Source: an uncultured Oscillospiraceae bacterium (GTDB taxonomy: Bacteria; Bacillota; Clostridia; Oscillospirales; Acutalibacteraceae). Taken from it: 19,871 nucleotides of DNA. This document shows, in pieces, positions 4,959 through 12,493 of this stretch (the stretch's first letter is position 1; each line of letters begins with the position of its first letter). The DNA is taken from positions 1-19,871 of the forward strand of contig URYP01000034.1 in the NCBI GenBank assembly GCA_900552115.1, given 5' to 3'. The notes under the pieces were generated by a model. It did not search any database. It was not told the origin of the DNA and saw only the letters and a program-made list of their open reading frames with translations. A program made the position numbers and the translations under genes.

Positions 4959-6851
4959 ATGGTTGTACTGGCGGCGCATCGCGCAGGGAAGCATTTTGGG
5001 GAACGCGTTTTGTTTGAGGACGTGTCCTTTGACATACAGGAACGGGAAAAGGTGGGGCTGGTCGGCAGCAACGGCTGCGGCAAGACCACCCTGTTTCGCA
5101 TGCTGATTGGGGAAGAGCCGCTGGACAGCGGGGATATTGTGACCGCCAAGGATACGCGGATCGGCTATGCCGAACAGCATGCCTGCGCGCAGTCCGACCG
5201 CACCCTGTGGGACGAAGTTGAAAGCGTTTTTGCCCCGGTGATGGCGGTAGAGCGGGAATGGCAGGAGGTCACAAAGCAGCTGGAAGTCGTCAGCATGCCG
5301 GAGCTCATCGAGCGCCAGCATCTCCTCCAGGAGCAGTTGGAGGCTATGGGCGGCCTTTATTACCGCAGCCGGGTGAAAGCGACCCTGCTGGGCCTGGGAT
5401 TTGATGAAGTCGCTTTTACCCAGCCGGTTTCCACCCTCAGCGGCGGCCAGCGCTCCAAGGCGGCGATGGGCCGGCTGCTGTTGTCCGACAGTAACCTGCT
5501 GCTGCTGGACGAGCCGACCAACCATTTGGATATCGCCTCCGTGGAATGGCTGGAGGACTTTCTGCGATCCTATCCTGGTGCGGTCATTGTGATTTCTCAC
5601 GACCGGTATTTTCTCGATAAAGTCACCACCCGCACGCTGGAGCTGACGCATGGACGGATGGTATCCACGAACGGCAACTATACCGCCCATCGGGAAAGCC
5701 GCAAAAAGGAACAGGAGGTTGCTGAAAAGCATTATAAAACCGCTACCCGCCGCATTAAACATGTGGAAAGCAGCATTGAAAAGCTCAAGCAGTTTAACCG
5801 CGAAAAGAGCATTCGCGCCGCGGAGAGCAAGGAAAAAATGTTGGAACGGCTGCAGGCGGAGCTGGAGGTGCCGGATAGCGAAGAGGCGACCATACGGTTC
5901 GATTTTACTGCCAAAACCGTCAGCGGCAATGAGGTGCTGGACGTGCAGGAGCTGACGATGGGATTCGATGGCCGGCCGCTGTTCCGCGATGTCGGGTTTA
6001 AGCTCTGGAAGGGGCAGCGCGTGTTTTTGCTGGGGCCCAACGGCTGCGGGAAATCCACCCTGCTGAAGATCATCAACCGCCGCCTTCGCCCGCAGCACGG
6101 ACTTGTCCGGTTGGGCGCCAAAGTGACACTGGGATACTACGACCAGACACAGCAGGAGCTGGATACGGACAAGACCGCGATCGAGGCCATGTGGGACGCT
6201 TATCCCACGCTGACACAGACCGAACTGCGCAACGCCATGGCGGCGTTCCTGTTTCGGGGAGAGGATGTGTTCCAGCCGGTTTCGGTGCTCAGCGGCGGCG
6301 AGCGGGCGCGGCTGCTCCTGCTCAAGCTGATGCTGGCCCGGGACAACCTGCTGCTGTTGGACGAACCGACCAACCATCTCGATATCGCTTCCCGCGAAGC
6401 GCTGGAGGAAGCGTTGTCCGGTTATGACGGCACCCTGTTCATCGTGTCTCACGACCGGTATTTTATCAATCGTATGGCGGATAAGGTGATCGGTCTTCAG
6501 CCGGACGGCTGTATCGAGGTCGAGGGCGACTACGACGCCTATTTGGCCCGTACCCGGGAGCCGGAGGCGGAAGCGGCGGCCCGGCCGGTCAAGGAGAATG
6601 CCTATAAACAGCGCAAGGAGCAGGAGGCCAACCGGCGAAAGCTGACCACTCGCATCCGTAAAACAGAAGAGGCGATCGAGGCGGCGGAACAGGCAATTGC
6701 GGCCGCGCAGGAGGAACTGCAGCGCCCGGACGTGCAGACCGACTACCAGCGAATCACCGAGCTGTCGGAGGCGATTGAGGCGCGGGAAAACGAGCTTAAC
6801 TGTCTGATGGACTCATGGGAAGAGCTTCAGCGGGAGTGGGAAAAAGGGTAA
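4959..6851 (+). CDS. ABC-F family ATPase (ribosome-associated, YdiF/YfmR-like)
   Basis: 630 aa with two ABC cassettes and no membrane segment. Domain 1: Walker A GSNGCGKTT (36-44), signature LSGGQ (~159-163), Walker B with LLLLDEPTNHLD (~178-190). A basic linker of helices with many Lys/Arg/Glu (RRIKHVESSIEKLKQFNREK and onward, ~250-300) is the P-site tRNA interaction arm of ABC-F proteins. Domain 2: GPNGCGKST (~359-367), LSGGERARL (~445) and a second DEPTNHLD (~468-475). A C-terminal Glu/Lys-rich coiled coil (~547-630) completes the family layout. Such proteins bind the ribosomal E site and either rescue stalled elongation or protect against antibiotics; housekeeping versus resistance cannot be decided here. 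The start was chosen from the promoter position and GGAGAGG upstream; GTG 4875 would add 28 residues that do not resemble the family. Confidence 0.95.
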   Translation: MVVLAAHRAGKHFGERVLFEDVSFDIQEREKVGLVGSNGCGKTTLFRMLIGEEPLDSGDIVTAKDTRIGYAEQHACAQSDRTLWDEVESVFAPVMAVEREWQEVTKQLEVVSMPELIERQHLLQEQLEAMGGLYYRSRVKATLLGLGFDEVAFTQPVSTLSGGQRSKAAMGRLLLSDSNLLLLDEPTNHLDIASVEWLEDFLRSYPGAVIVISHDRYFLDKVTTRTLELTHGRMVSTNGNYTAHRESRKKEQEVAEKHYKTATRRIKHVESSIEKLKQFNREKSIRAAESKEKMLERLQAELEVPDSEEATIRFDFTAKTVSGNEVLDVQELTMGFDGRPLFRDVGFKLWKGQRVFLLGPNGCGKSTLLKIINRRLRPQHGLVRLGAKVTLGYYDQTQQELDTDKTAIEAMWDAYPTLTQTELRNAMAAFLFRGEDVFQPVSVLSGGERARLLLLKLMLARDNLLLLDEPTNHLDIASREALEEALSGYDGTLFIVSHDRYFINRMADKVIGLQPDGCIEVEGDYDAYLARTREPEAEAAARPVKENAYKQRKEQEANRRKLTTRIRKTEEAIEAAEQAIAAAQEELQRPDVQTDYQRITELSEAIEARENELNCLMDSWEELQREWEKG

Positions 6852-7008
6852 CATTCCGCGTTTGCCGGGGAGCCGGTTCTTGACAGCGATTTTAAAGCGG
6901 CTTAGCCCGTTTGGACTTAAGCCAATTTGACTGGGAAGACAACGATGAAGTGGATTTGGATGGCCGCCGGGTGGACTTTCGCCCCGGTCCGGCTATGGCC
7001 CAAAAAGA

Positions 7009-7041
7009 ATAGCCGCCGGTTACCAACCGGCGGCTATTTTT
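7009..7041. terminator. Bidirectional rho-independent terminator between converging units
   Basis: A perfect 13-bp stem (7009-7021 with 7025-7037) and ACC loop, followed by TTTT on the plus strand and ATTCTTTTT on the minus strand. It separates the ABC-F gene from the minus-strand operon; the symporter stop codon (7040-7042) touches its base. The rest of the 6852-7008 gap holds only a doubtful 33-codon frame (see findings). Confidence 0.93.
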
Positions 7042-8434
7042 ATATCCAAACCTGTAACACCGACGACCGGTGCCGCTGGGCGGTGCGGGTACAGGCGGTG
7101 AATACCAGCAAATTTCCAAGAACGCCGATCACCGAACCGTCGACCCCGGCCGGTTTGCCCAACAGGAAATTCCAGGTGAGTGTCAGCAGCAAGCCGGTCA
7201 GCAGCGCATAGCGGAAGGCGCGGCCGCTCGATTTGATTCCCAGGAATGCCGCGGCGAGGGGTACCAGCACCAGCGGGGACCAGAAGGAATATGCCAATAT
7301 TAAAATGCTGAATACGTCTGGCACCACATACGATATCGCCACGGCGGCGATGCCGGTGAGCAGATTGGTCAGCCGCAGCGCTCTTAGCTGCTGCCTGCCG
7401 GTCATATGAGGATGCAGGGGCATCCAGGTATCACAGACCAGGCTGATGGAGGCGCTGTTGAGAAAGCTGTCCGCCGCGGACAGCATGATGGAAACCATCG
7501 CGGCCATGACCACGCCCCGCACTCCCACCGGAAGGACGGCCCGGATCAGCTCCGGCATGGCGGTGGCCGCTTGGTCGCTGACATTTAGGACATAGGCGGT
7601 CAGGCCGATCAGACCGGTAATAATGAAAAAGGGAATGGAAAACAGGCCGCTCAACACGGTGCCCCGCGCCGTGGAACGGGCATTTTTGCCGATTAGCAGC
7701 CGCTGGGTATAGGGCGGCACCAGCGCCTCGCCTAGCATCATGCAGCAAAACAGGGAGAAAAAGCCAATGGGCGTCGTACCGTTAAACGGGTTGAGATAGC
7801 CTTCCGGCAGGGAGGAAAACACGGTTTCCAGCCCGCCAGCCTGGTGCACCCCGGCTACCAGAAGAATCGGCATGCCGATGGCCAGCAGCAGAAATTGCAG
7901 GATGTCGGCCACAATGACCGATTGCATACCGCCGAAGGTGGAATAGACCAGCACGATGCCGCACCCGAGCAGGGAGCCGAGAGCGGGAGGAAAGCCCAGC
8001 AGAACCTGGAAAACGATGCCCATGGTTTCCACCTGGGCTCCCACCACGCCGGCACAGCACATAAAGGAGAATACGCCGGTCAGGATGCGGGCCGACCGCC
8101 CATAGCAGCGGCCCACAATCCCGCCCACCGTAGCCTCCCCCTGAAACCGGGCCGCGCCGGGCGCCAGCCATTTGCCTATGATGATCATAGACAGGCTGAA
8201 GCCAAACAGCGCCAGGGTGGTACCGATACCGTGGTCAAAGGCCTGCGCCGCGTTGCCGGAGGAATAGCCGCCCCCTACATAGGAGGCGGCCATGGTGGCA
8301 AAAATGACGGCCGTTCCATAACGCCCGCCCGAGGCGGTAAAATCCGCGGCGCTTTGCATACCCCGCCCGCCCCGCAGGCTCATAATCACCAGCACCAGCA
8401 CATAGCCGACGACAATCGCAATATCGATACCCAT
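7040..8434 (-). CDS. Sodium:solute symporter (SSS) family transporter
   Basis: 464-aa very hydrophobic protein with about 12-13 membrane spans, the usual size for the SSS family (PutP/PanF/SGLT). N-terminal MGIDIAIVVGYVLVLVIMSL is followed by the family's loop with GG and Ala residues (AADFTASGGRYGTAVIFATM, ASYVGGGY). The segment MVSIMLSAADSFLNSASISL (~320-340) matches the helix carrying the second sodium site, where small and Ser residues are conserved. The start at 8434 has GGAGGGG 8 nt upstream; the ORF extends 8 codons further to 8458 without a site. It is the last gene of a minus-strand run, 55 bp after the VOC gene, and ends in a strong terminator. The substrate cannot be assigned; sugars, carboxylates, amino acids or nucleosides are all possible. 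Confidence 0.92.
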   Translation of the reverse strand: MGIDIAIVVGYVLVLVIMSLRGGRGMQSAADFTASGGRYGTAVIFATMAASYVGGGYSSGNAAQAFDHGIGTTLALFGFSLSMIIIGKWLAPGAARFQGEATVGGIVGRCYGRSARILTGVFSFMCCAGVVGAQVETMGIVFQVLLGFPPALGSLLGCGIVLVYSTFGGMQSVIVADILQFLLLAIGMPILLVAGVHQAGGLETVFSSLPEGYLNPFNGTTPIGFFSLFCCMMLGEALVPPYTQRLLIGKNARSTARGTVLSGLFSIPFFIITGLIGLTAYVLNVSDQAATAMPELIRAVLPVGVRGVVMAAMVSIMLSAADSFLNSASISLVCDTWMPLHPHMTGRQQLRALRLTNLLTGIAAVAISYVVPDVFSILILAYSFWSPLVLVPLAAAFLGIKSSGRAFRYALLTGLLLTLTWNFLLGKPAGVDGSVIGVLGNLLVFTACTRTAQRHRSSVLQVWI

Positions 8435-8489
8435 AAAGAAATCCCCTCCGTACCTCATGTATATGGGAAGATAAGGGTGTACGTGCCTG

Positions 8490-8885
8490 TCAGCAGTTTA
8501 ATTGCGGGCAGTCGGGATGGAACTGCATCAGCTCAATCCGATTGCCGTCCGGATCGTGTATCCAGGCTTGCAGGTTTTTGTCACAGCCCTGTGTGGGTTC
8601 GATATCGATCGTCACGCCGGCGGCACGAAGCCGCTCCACCAGCGCGGCCAGATTGTCGGTTTCCAAACACAAATGCTGGAAAGAGGCTTCTGGCGGGGTC
8701 GGATTCCCCCCATAGAACAATTCGATAAACTGCCCCTCGGTCACTTTCAGATAGTGAATCCAGGGACGGTCCTGGTCGTCGTGAAGTTCAAAGGCGTGGG
8801 TCAGCCCCAGCTGATCCACGTAAAAGCGGAGAGCGGCGCCCATATCGGAGACCGCAAACGCCGCGTGAGATAACCCCTTTATCAT
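8490..8885 (-). CDS. VOC superfamily (glyoxalase I-like) metalloprotein
   Basis: 131 aa, two beta-alpha-beta-beta-beta modules as in single-chain VOC proteins. Likely metal ligands in the expected places: His7 (GLSHAAFAV), Glu55 (GQFIELFYGG), His71 (SFQHLCLETD) and Glu118 (DPDGNRIELMQF). The pattern fits lactoylglutathione lyase-like enzymes, but the superfamily also includes epimerases, dioxygenases and resistance proteins, so the reaction is not assigned. Its ATG overlaps the TGA of the upstream 200-aa gene (ATGA), with GAAGGAG just before it, so translation of the two is probably coupled. The conserved pairing with that unknown gene may be the best clue to substrate. Confidence 0.9.
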   Translation of the reverse strand: MIKGLSHAAFAVSDMGAALRFYVDQLGLTHAFELHDDQDRPWIHYLKVTEGQFIELFYGGNPTPPEASFQHLCLETDNLAALVERLRAAGVTIDIEPTQGCDKNLQAWIHDPDGNRIELMQFHPDCPQLNC

Positions 8886-9484
8886 GTGTCGTTCTCCTTC
8901 CAGGGCGTTTCCCGCACAAAATTCATGGAGTCCGCCAGCCGTTTGACCTGTGCCATAAAGCGGTTATAGGCGTCAATTCCCATACGGATGTAGGATTCGC
9001 TATCCGCCATGCCGCACAGGCGGGCAAATGTTTCACCGATTTTCCGCTCCACATGCCGGCCGTCCCGCACACAGAGATAATAGAACGAAAAAGCGCCCGA
9101 TTCCTGCAGGTCGTCGTAAAAGGTGGGAGCGGTTAAATGAAGATTGTTGTAAAAAATATTCTGGGCTTCCTGGGCCGTGAGGTTGTTGGGGAGGTAGGCG
9201 TCCATGCCCACCTCAGCCGCAAATACCAGCAAAATGCGCCGCTGGGTCGGCAAAACGGGATTTTCAGCCGCACCGTTGGCAGGCGGCGTCACGTGATCGA
9301 TGGCGGCGATATCCTCCGCCAGACGGGCGCCCATCCGCCGTGCTTTTCCCAAATTGCCGTTGGCCTTTTCCTGCTCCACCTGTTTTACAATGGCGGCGGC
9401 CGTTTCGCTGTCAAAGGGTACGAAATCCGACAGGTTGACCGTATCGTCGAAGATTTTCACATCGTTGTCGTTGTCAAAAGGCAT
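8882..9484 (-). CDS. Unrecognised conserved-looking 200-aa cytoplasmic protein
   Basis: I do not recognise this protein. It is 200 aa, soluble, without signal peptide or membrane span. The N-terminus is Asp/Asn-rich (MPFDNDNDVKIFDD), followed by a mainly helical body: residues ~25-65 (EQEKANGNLGKARRMGARLA), a Pro-containing linker (~65-80), RRILLVFAAEVGMDAYLPNN (~82-101), FYDDLQESGAFSFYYLCVRD (~120-140) and two final helices. AAGGAGGA lies 8 nt before the ATG, so it is almost certainly expressed. The end overlaps the VOC start by 4 bp; 12 bp separate it from the TSCPD gene upstream. The operon (PHP phosphoesterase, TSCPD, this, VOC, symporter) gives no decisive functional hint. No catalytic motif is evident. 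Confidence 0.85.
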   Translation of the reverse strand: MPFDNDNDVKIFDDTVNLSDFVPFDSETAAAIVKQVEQEKANGNLGKARRMGARLAEDIAAIDHVTPPANGAAENPVLPTQRRILLVFAAEVGMDAYLPNNLTAQEAQNIFYNNLHLTAPTFYDDLQESGAFSFYYLCVRDGRHVERKIGETFARLCGMADSESYIRMGIDAYNRFMAQVKRLADSMNFVRETPWKENDT

Positions 9485-9496
9485 GGCGGTTCCTCC

Positions 9497-9757
9497 TTAA
9501 GCCGATTGGCCGTTTTCAAGAGCCTGCCGCAGGGCCCGGGCGAGCTGGTCGGGACAGGATGTGCCCCGGCTGCCGCACTGTACGCCGTCAAGCAGGGCGA
9601 TAACCTCTTCCACCGGGCGATTTTCCACCAGACGCGCCACCCCTTGTGTGTTGCCGTTACAGCCGCCCTCAAAGCGAACGTCATGAACCCGGCCGTCCCG
9701 AATATCAAAGTGGATGCTTCTGGAACAGGTTCGATTGGTTTTATATTGGTATGCCAT
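9497..9757 (-). CDS. TSCPD domain small protein (TIGR03905-like)
   Basis: 86 aa. The C-terminal half carries RGTSCPDQLARAL (TSCPD at 66-70) and the N-terminal half YKTNRTCSRSIHFDIRDG plus FEGGCNGNTQGVARLV, matching the small four-cysteine TIGR03905-type family common in Clostridia. Its four cysteines (11, 33, 61, 68) probably bind a metal. The related TSCPD domain ends some adenosylcobalamin-dependent ribonucleotide reductases, but function of the stand-alone protein is not established. GGGAGG precedes the ATG at 9757; an open extension to 9877 would run into the PHP gene and is rejected. It lies 13 bp after the PHP stop. Confidence 0.92.
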   Translation of the reverse strand: MAYQYKTNRTCSRSIHFDIRDGRVHDVRFEGGCNGNTQGVARLVENRPVEEVIALLDGVQCGSRGTSCPDQLARALRQALENGQSA

Positions 9758-9770
9758 GTCGGCGCCTCCC

Positions 9771-10616
9771 TTATTCTGATTTCTTTTTCCTGCTTTTGCA
9801 CTCCAGCAGGGCCTCCACACAGTCGTCCGGCGCGGATACGCTGCCCAGCGGGCGCGGTTCAGAAGAATACATGCCATGAAAATCCGATCCGCCGGTTACC
9901 AGCAGGCCGTGCTGCGCGGCAAATTCCGTGAGCTGCGCGGATTGTTCCGGCGTGGCGCTGGGATGGTACGCCTCCACGCCGTGGATCATTTCGCTGACGG
10001 CCAGCTCCTCCATCAACTCCTCGTTATGGTAGAGAAGCGGATGCGCCAACACCGCGACGCCGCCCGCGCTGTAGATTAGGTCGAGAGCCTCCCGCGTATC
10101 GGGATAATCCACCCGTGTCTGAATGCTGCCGGTCTCTTTGGAAAACAGCTTGTCGTAGACCGGCCCGTAGATGGAATCCGCATAGCCGGCGTCCATCAGC
10201 GCGTGCATGATGTGCTGCTTGTATATGTTGGTGCTGCCGCTGGCGCATTTCATAATCAGCTCCGGGGTGATGGGATAATAGCGCATGACCTTGCGTATCA
10301 TTTCCAATGCCGCCTTTTTGCGGCTGTCGCCAACGCGGTGACAAAGGGATTCCAGCCGGTCCGGCTTGTCGCAAAGATAGCACAGGATGTGCGCCTTGCG
10401 GGAGCGGGGTGTGTCCCAGGTGGAGAACTCCACCCCGTGGATTACCCGCACCCCCTGCCGGCGGCCGATGGTGACCGCCCGCACCGCGGATGCCATGGTG
10501 TCGTGGTCGGTAACGGAAACGGCCGACAGATTCCGCCTTTTGGCAATGGCAATCAGTTCTTCAATGCCAATAGAACCATCCGATAATTTTGTATGACAAT
10601 GCAGATCGATTGCCAC
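9771..10616 (-). CDS. PHP-domain metal-dependent phosphoesterase (YciV/TrpH-like)
   Basis: 281 aa. All PHP motifs are present in order: IDLHCHTKLSDG (His6, His8), SVTDHDT (Asp37, His38), HGVEFS (Glu63), KAHILCY (His76), VLAHP (191-193) and GGSDFHG (243-248), which together bind two or three metal ions. The length and the DLHCHTKLSDGS start fit the YciV/TrpH group, known in E. coli as a 3',5'-nucleoside bisphosphate phosphatase and 5'-3' RNA exonuclease. Here it probably hydrolyses a nucleotide or sugar phosphate. Translation starts at GTG (10616), with GGAGGAGG upstream; the sequence preceding GTG is a promoter, so no earlier start is possible. It heads a five-gene minus-strand run. Confidence 0.94.
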   Translation of the reverse strand: MAIDLHCHTKLSDGSIGIEELIAIAKRRNLSAVSVTDHDTMASAVRAVTIGRRQGVRVIHGVEFSTWDTPRSRKAHILCYLCDKPDRLESLCHRVGDSRKKAALEMIRKVMRYYPITPELIMKCASGSTNIYKQHIMHALMDAGYADSIYGPVYDKLFSKETGSIQTRVDYPDTREALDLIYSAGGVAVLAHPLLYHNEELMEELAVSEMIHGVEAYHPSATPEQSAQLTEFAAQHGLLVTGGSDFHGMYSSEPRPLGSVSAPDDCVEALLECKSRKKKSE

Positions 10617-10651
10617 GGGAAAGCCTCCTCCAACGAAAAGTATTTACATTC

Positions 10652-10680
10652 AGTATAAACCTTTTTTGAAAAAAAGACAA
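10652..10680 (-). promoter_or_regulatory. Sigma-A-type promoter of the PHP operon
   Basis: On the minus strand TTGTCT (complement of 10675-10680), 17-bp spacer, TATACT (complement of 10652-10657). The spacer is a T7-C-A6 tract. The short GACA/TGTC inverted repeat just upstream plus the T-tract also looks like a weak terminator for the upstream alkD-like gene overlapping this promoter. Confidence 0.75.
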
Positions 10681-10710
10681 GTCACCTGTCGAATTCCGGC
10701 ATTTTATCCT

Positions 10711-11430
10711 TTATCTTGCCCGGATTTTGGCCCGAATGCGGCGAAGCTCCTCCTTATCCAGCGGCGAGACCCGATAGGAGTCCAGCGCCTTTTGAATGGC
10801 TTTAAGGCAGGTGGGGGCATCGGGACGGCTGCCTGTGAACAGCGGCATGGTACGGTCGCGGTATTTAATCAGGCATACCGACAGGGCCCAGGCCACCGCC
10901 ATCTGCACATAGTAGTCCCGACAGTCCATCCCGTCCAGCAGCGCGAGCGTCTCATCGATATAGGTGTCGTTTATAAAATAATCCATCCGCATGACAACCG
11001 CAAACCGCCGGGTAAATACCGGACAGCCGGGGGAGAATAGCGGCTGCAAAAACAAGCGCACCTCCTCTGGAAAACGGGCCGCGCTTTTAAACGCGGCACA
11101 GAATACATCACAGATTTCCCAGCTGTTGATAAGGGGCAAAAAAGTCCGGGTTCGTTCCAGCCGGTCCGTCATTGAACCGGGAAGCCCGGCGATGACCAGT
11201 CCCATCAGCAGACGCTCCTCCCGTGTGCCGGTTCCGGCCTGTTCCAGAAACGCCGACCCATCGCCCGCGCGCAGGATATCCCGGGCCATGGCGCGTAAAA
11301 CCGGAACACGCACGCCGTAGCTTCCTGTAATACCGGGAGTGAGACCCTCCGTAAAGCGCCGGTATTCGTCGTCGCCCTGTTCAGCTAGCCGGCAGAGCAG
11401 CTGCCGGTAATCGTCTGTGGTAAATGCCAT
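10711..11430 (-). CDS. AlkD-like DNA alkylation repair protein (HEAT-like)
   Basis: 239 aa, entirely helical, typical of the AlkC/AlkD superfamily of HEAT-like-repeat DNA glycosylases. Recognisable pieces are SYGVRVPVLRAMARDI (37-52), EERLLMGLVIAG (71-82) and FLPLINSWEICDVFCAAFK (97-115), which resembles the INSWDLCD-type helix of AlkD. Family members excise positively charged alkylated bases; in this short clostridial form activity is inferred. The ATG at 11430 was chosen because AGGAGG lies 9 nt upstream; the ATG at 11436 is too close to it and 11511 reads through the leader. It is monocistronic or loosely linked to the PHP operon downstream, which has its own promoter. Confidence 0.9.
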   Translation of the reverse strand: MAFTTDDYRQLLCRLAEQGDDEYRRFTEGLTPGITGSYGVRVPVLRAMARDILRAGDGSAFLEQAGTGTREERLLMGLVIAGLPGSMTDRLERTRTFLPLINSWEICDVFCAAFKSAARFPEEVRLFLQPLFSPGCPVFTRRFAVVMRMDYFINDTYIDETLALLDGMDCRDYYVQMAVAWALSVCLIKYRDRTMPLFTGSRPDAPTCLKAIQKALDSYRVSPLDKEELRRIRAKIRAR

Positions 11431-11547
11431 GGGCATACGCCTCCTGTAATCAACAATGGAATGAATGACGCGGTCGTTATACGGCAGGAGGGGCTCTGCC
11501 CCGACAGACATTCTTTCAAGGACGCGGGGGCAGAAGCCCTCGCGTCT

Positions 11548-11576
11548 ATTGTATCATAGCCCGTTGCAAAAACCAA
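11548..11576 (-). promoter_or_regulatory. Sigma-A-type promoter of the alkD-like gene
   Basis: Minus strand: TTGGTT (complement of 11571-11576), 17-bp spacer, TACAAT (complement of 11548-11553). It overlaps the opposing promoter at 11564-11592. The ~110-nt leader contains two G+C-rich hairpins (11521-11546 and 11490-11502). Confidence 0.65.
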
Positions 11577-11592
11577 GAACCTATGGTACACT
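11564..11592 (+). promoter_or_regulatory. Sigma-A-type promoter of the PAP2 gene
   Basis: TTGCAA (11564-11569), 17-bp spacer, TACACT (11587-11592). Transcription would begin near 11599, only ~15 nt before the ATG at 11614, with AGAGGTGAT as ribosome binding site. Confidence 0.65.
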
Positions 11593-11613
11593 TTTGGCCT
11601 AGAGGTGATGTGA

Positions 11614-12279
11614 ATGCGGCAAAAGCGCGTTCTCCGGAGACAGCTCCGGGGTTTGTGGATAGCCCTGACGGTGGGCACAGCCTTATTTGGCGGCATGGCC
11701 GTGCTGCAGGCGTGGGAGCCGCTGGCCTTCGACCGGGCGGTCTACGCGGGGATTTCATCGCTGGAATCGCCGGTGGTTACCACGTTATTTAAAGGGGTTA
11801 CGTTTCTGGGGGATACGACCTGGTTTATTGTGCTGTGCCTGGGTTTGCTTTTACTGGTTCGGCCTCGTTGGTGGGGCGGATTGTTTACTCTTAACGCCCT
11901 GCTGGCCGGAGGCGCCAATCAGGGATTAAAACGCTTGTTTGAAAGGGCGCGGCCAGGAGACAATCCGCTGATTACGGTTGGCGGGTTCAGCTTCCCCAGC
12001 GGCCATTCCATGGGTGCCATGGCCATTTATGGGATGCTGATTTATGCCGTTTGGCATACCGCCTGGAGCGTCCGCCGCAAAGCGGCTTTCACGGCGGCGT
12101 TGTCTTTTCTCATCCTCTTGGTGGGGATTAGCCGCATTTACCTTGGCGTGCATTTTGCCAGCGACGTGCTGGCCGGGTTCGGCGCGGGTTTGGCCAGCCT
12201 GTCCCTGTTTCTGCTGATTCTGACAGGCATACAGCGCCTCAGCCTCCAGACGCCGGCGGGGGAAAGGCCGCCAGAATAA
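11614..12279 (+). CDS. PAP2-superfamily membrane phosphatase (undecaprenyl-PP phosphatase/lipid phosphatase type)
   Basis: 221 aa with about six membrane spans. All three PAP2 motifs are intact: K106-X6-R113-P114 (KRLFERARP), PSGH (128-131), and SR-X5-H-X3-D (SRIYLGVHFASD, Arg174, His180, Asp184), giving the phosphohistidine mechanism. The layout of spans and the ITVGGFSFPSGHSMG context fit the BcrC/PgpB-like lipid phosphatases that act on the outer face of the membrane, recycling undecaprenyl diphosphate or dephosphorylating phosphatidylglycerol phosphate. The exact lipid is not decidable. The gene has its own promoter diverging from the alkD-like gene and ends before a perfect terminator. 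Confidence 0.93.
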   Translation: MRQKRVLRRQLRGLWIALTVGTALFGGMAVLQAWEPLAFDRAVYAGISSLESPVVTTLFKGVTFLGDTTWFIVLCLGLLLLVRPRWWGGLFTLNALLAGGANQGLKRLFERARPGDNPLITVGGFSFPSGHSMGAMAIYGMLIYAVWHTAWSVRRKAAFTAALSFLILLVGISRIYLGVHFASDVLAGFGAGLASLSLFLLILTGIQRLSLQTPAGERPPE

Positions 12280-12321
12280 TATCCTAACTAAATAGATGGC
12301 AAAATTGAACAGGATTCCCCC

Positions 12322-12348
12322 AAGGCCCTCTGTACAGAGGGCCTTTTT
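12322..12348 (+). terminator. Rho-independent terminator after the PAP2 gene
   Basis: The perfect palindrome GGCCCTCTGTACAGAGGGCC (12324-12343), extended by AA/TT, is followed by TTTTT. Confidence 0.93.
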
Positions 12349-12393
12349 ACGGCGCGAAAAGGCGATATATAATGAAATTAGACCTCATACATG

Positions 12394-12421
12394 TTGGTTT
12401 TTGGCTATATTTTATTATAAA
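12394..12421 (+). promoter_or_regulatory. Candidate promoter of the GH9-like gene
   Basis: TTGGTT (12394-12399), 16-bp spacer, TATAAA (12416-12421) in an AT-rich stretch. Other partial matches lie closer to the gene (TTGATG at 12434, TATAGT at 12450), so the assignment is weak. No catabolite-repression (cre) site is evident. Confidence 0.35.
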
Positions 12422-12493
12422 TCGGCTTTTTATTTGATGGAATTCCTGTTATAGTCAATATACAGAAACTGAATGGGAAAGGGAGATATGTAT

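Noticed and set aside
4764..6452. A 562-codon minus-strand open frame opposite the ABC-F gene
   Set aside because: It is antisense to a protein with intact Walker and signature motifs; its His/Gln/Arg/Leu-rich composition is the usual mirror of a high-G+C coding strand, and it has no ribosome binding site.
7844..8728. A 294-codon plus-strand frame opposite the symporter and VOC genes
   Set aside because: It spans two genuine minus-strand genes and the gap between them, with His/Gln/Gly-rich low-quality sequence.
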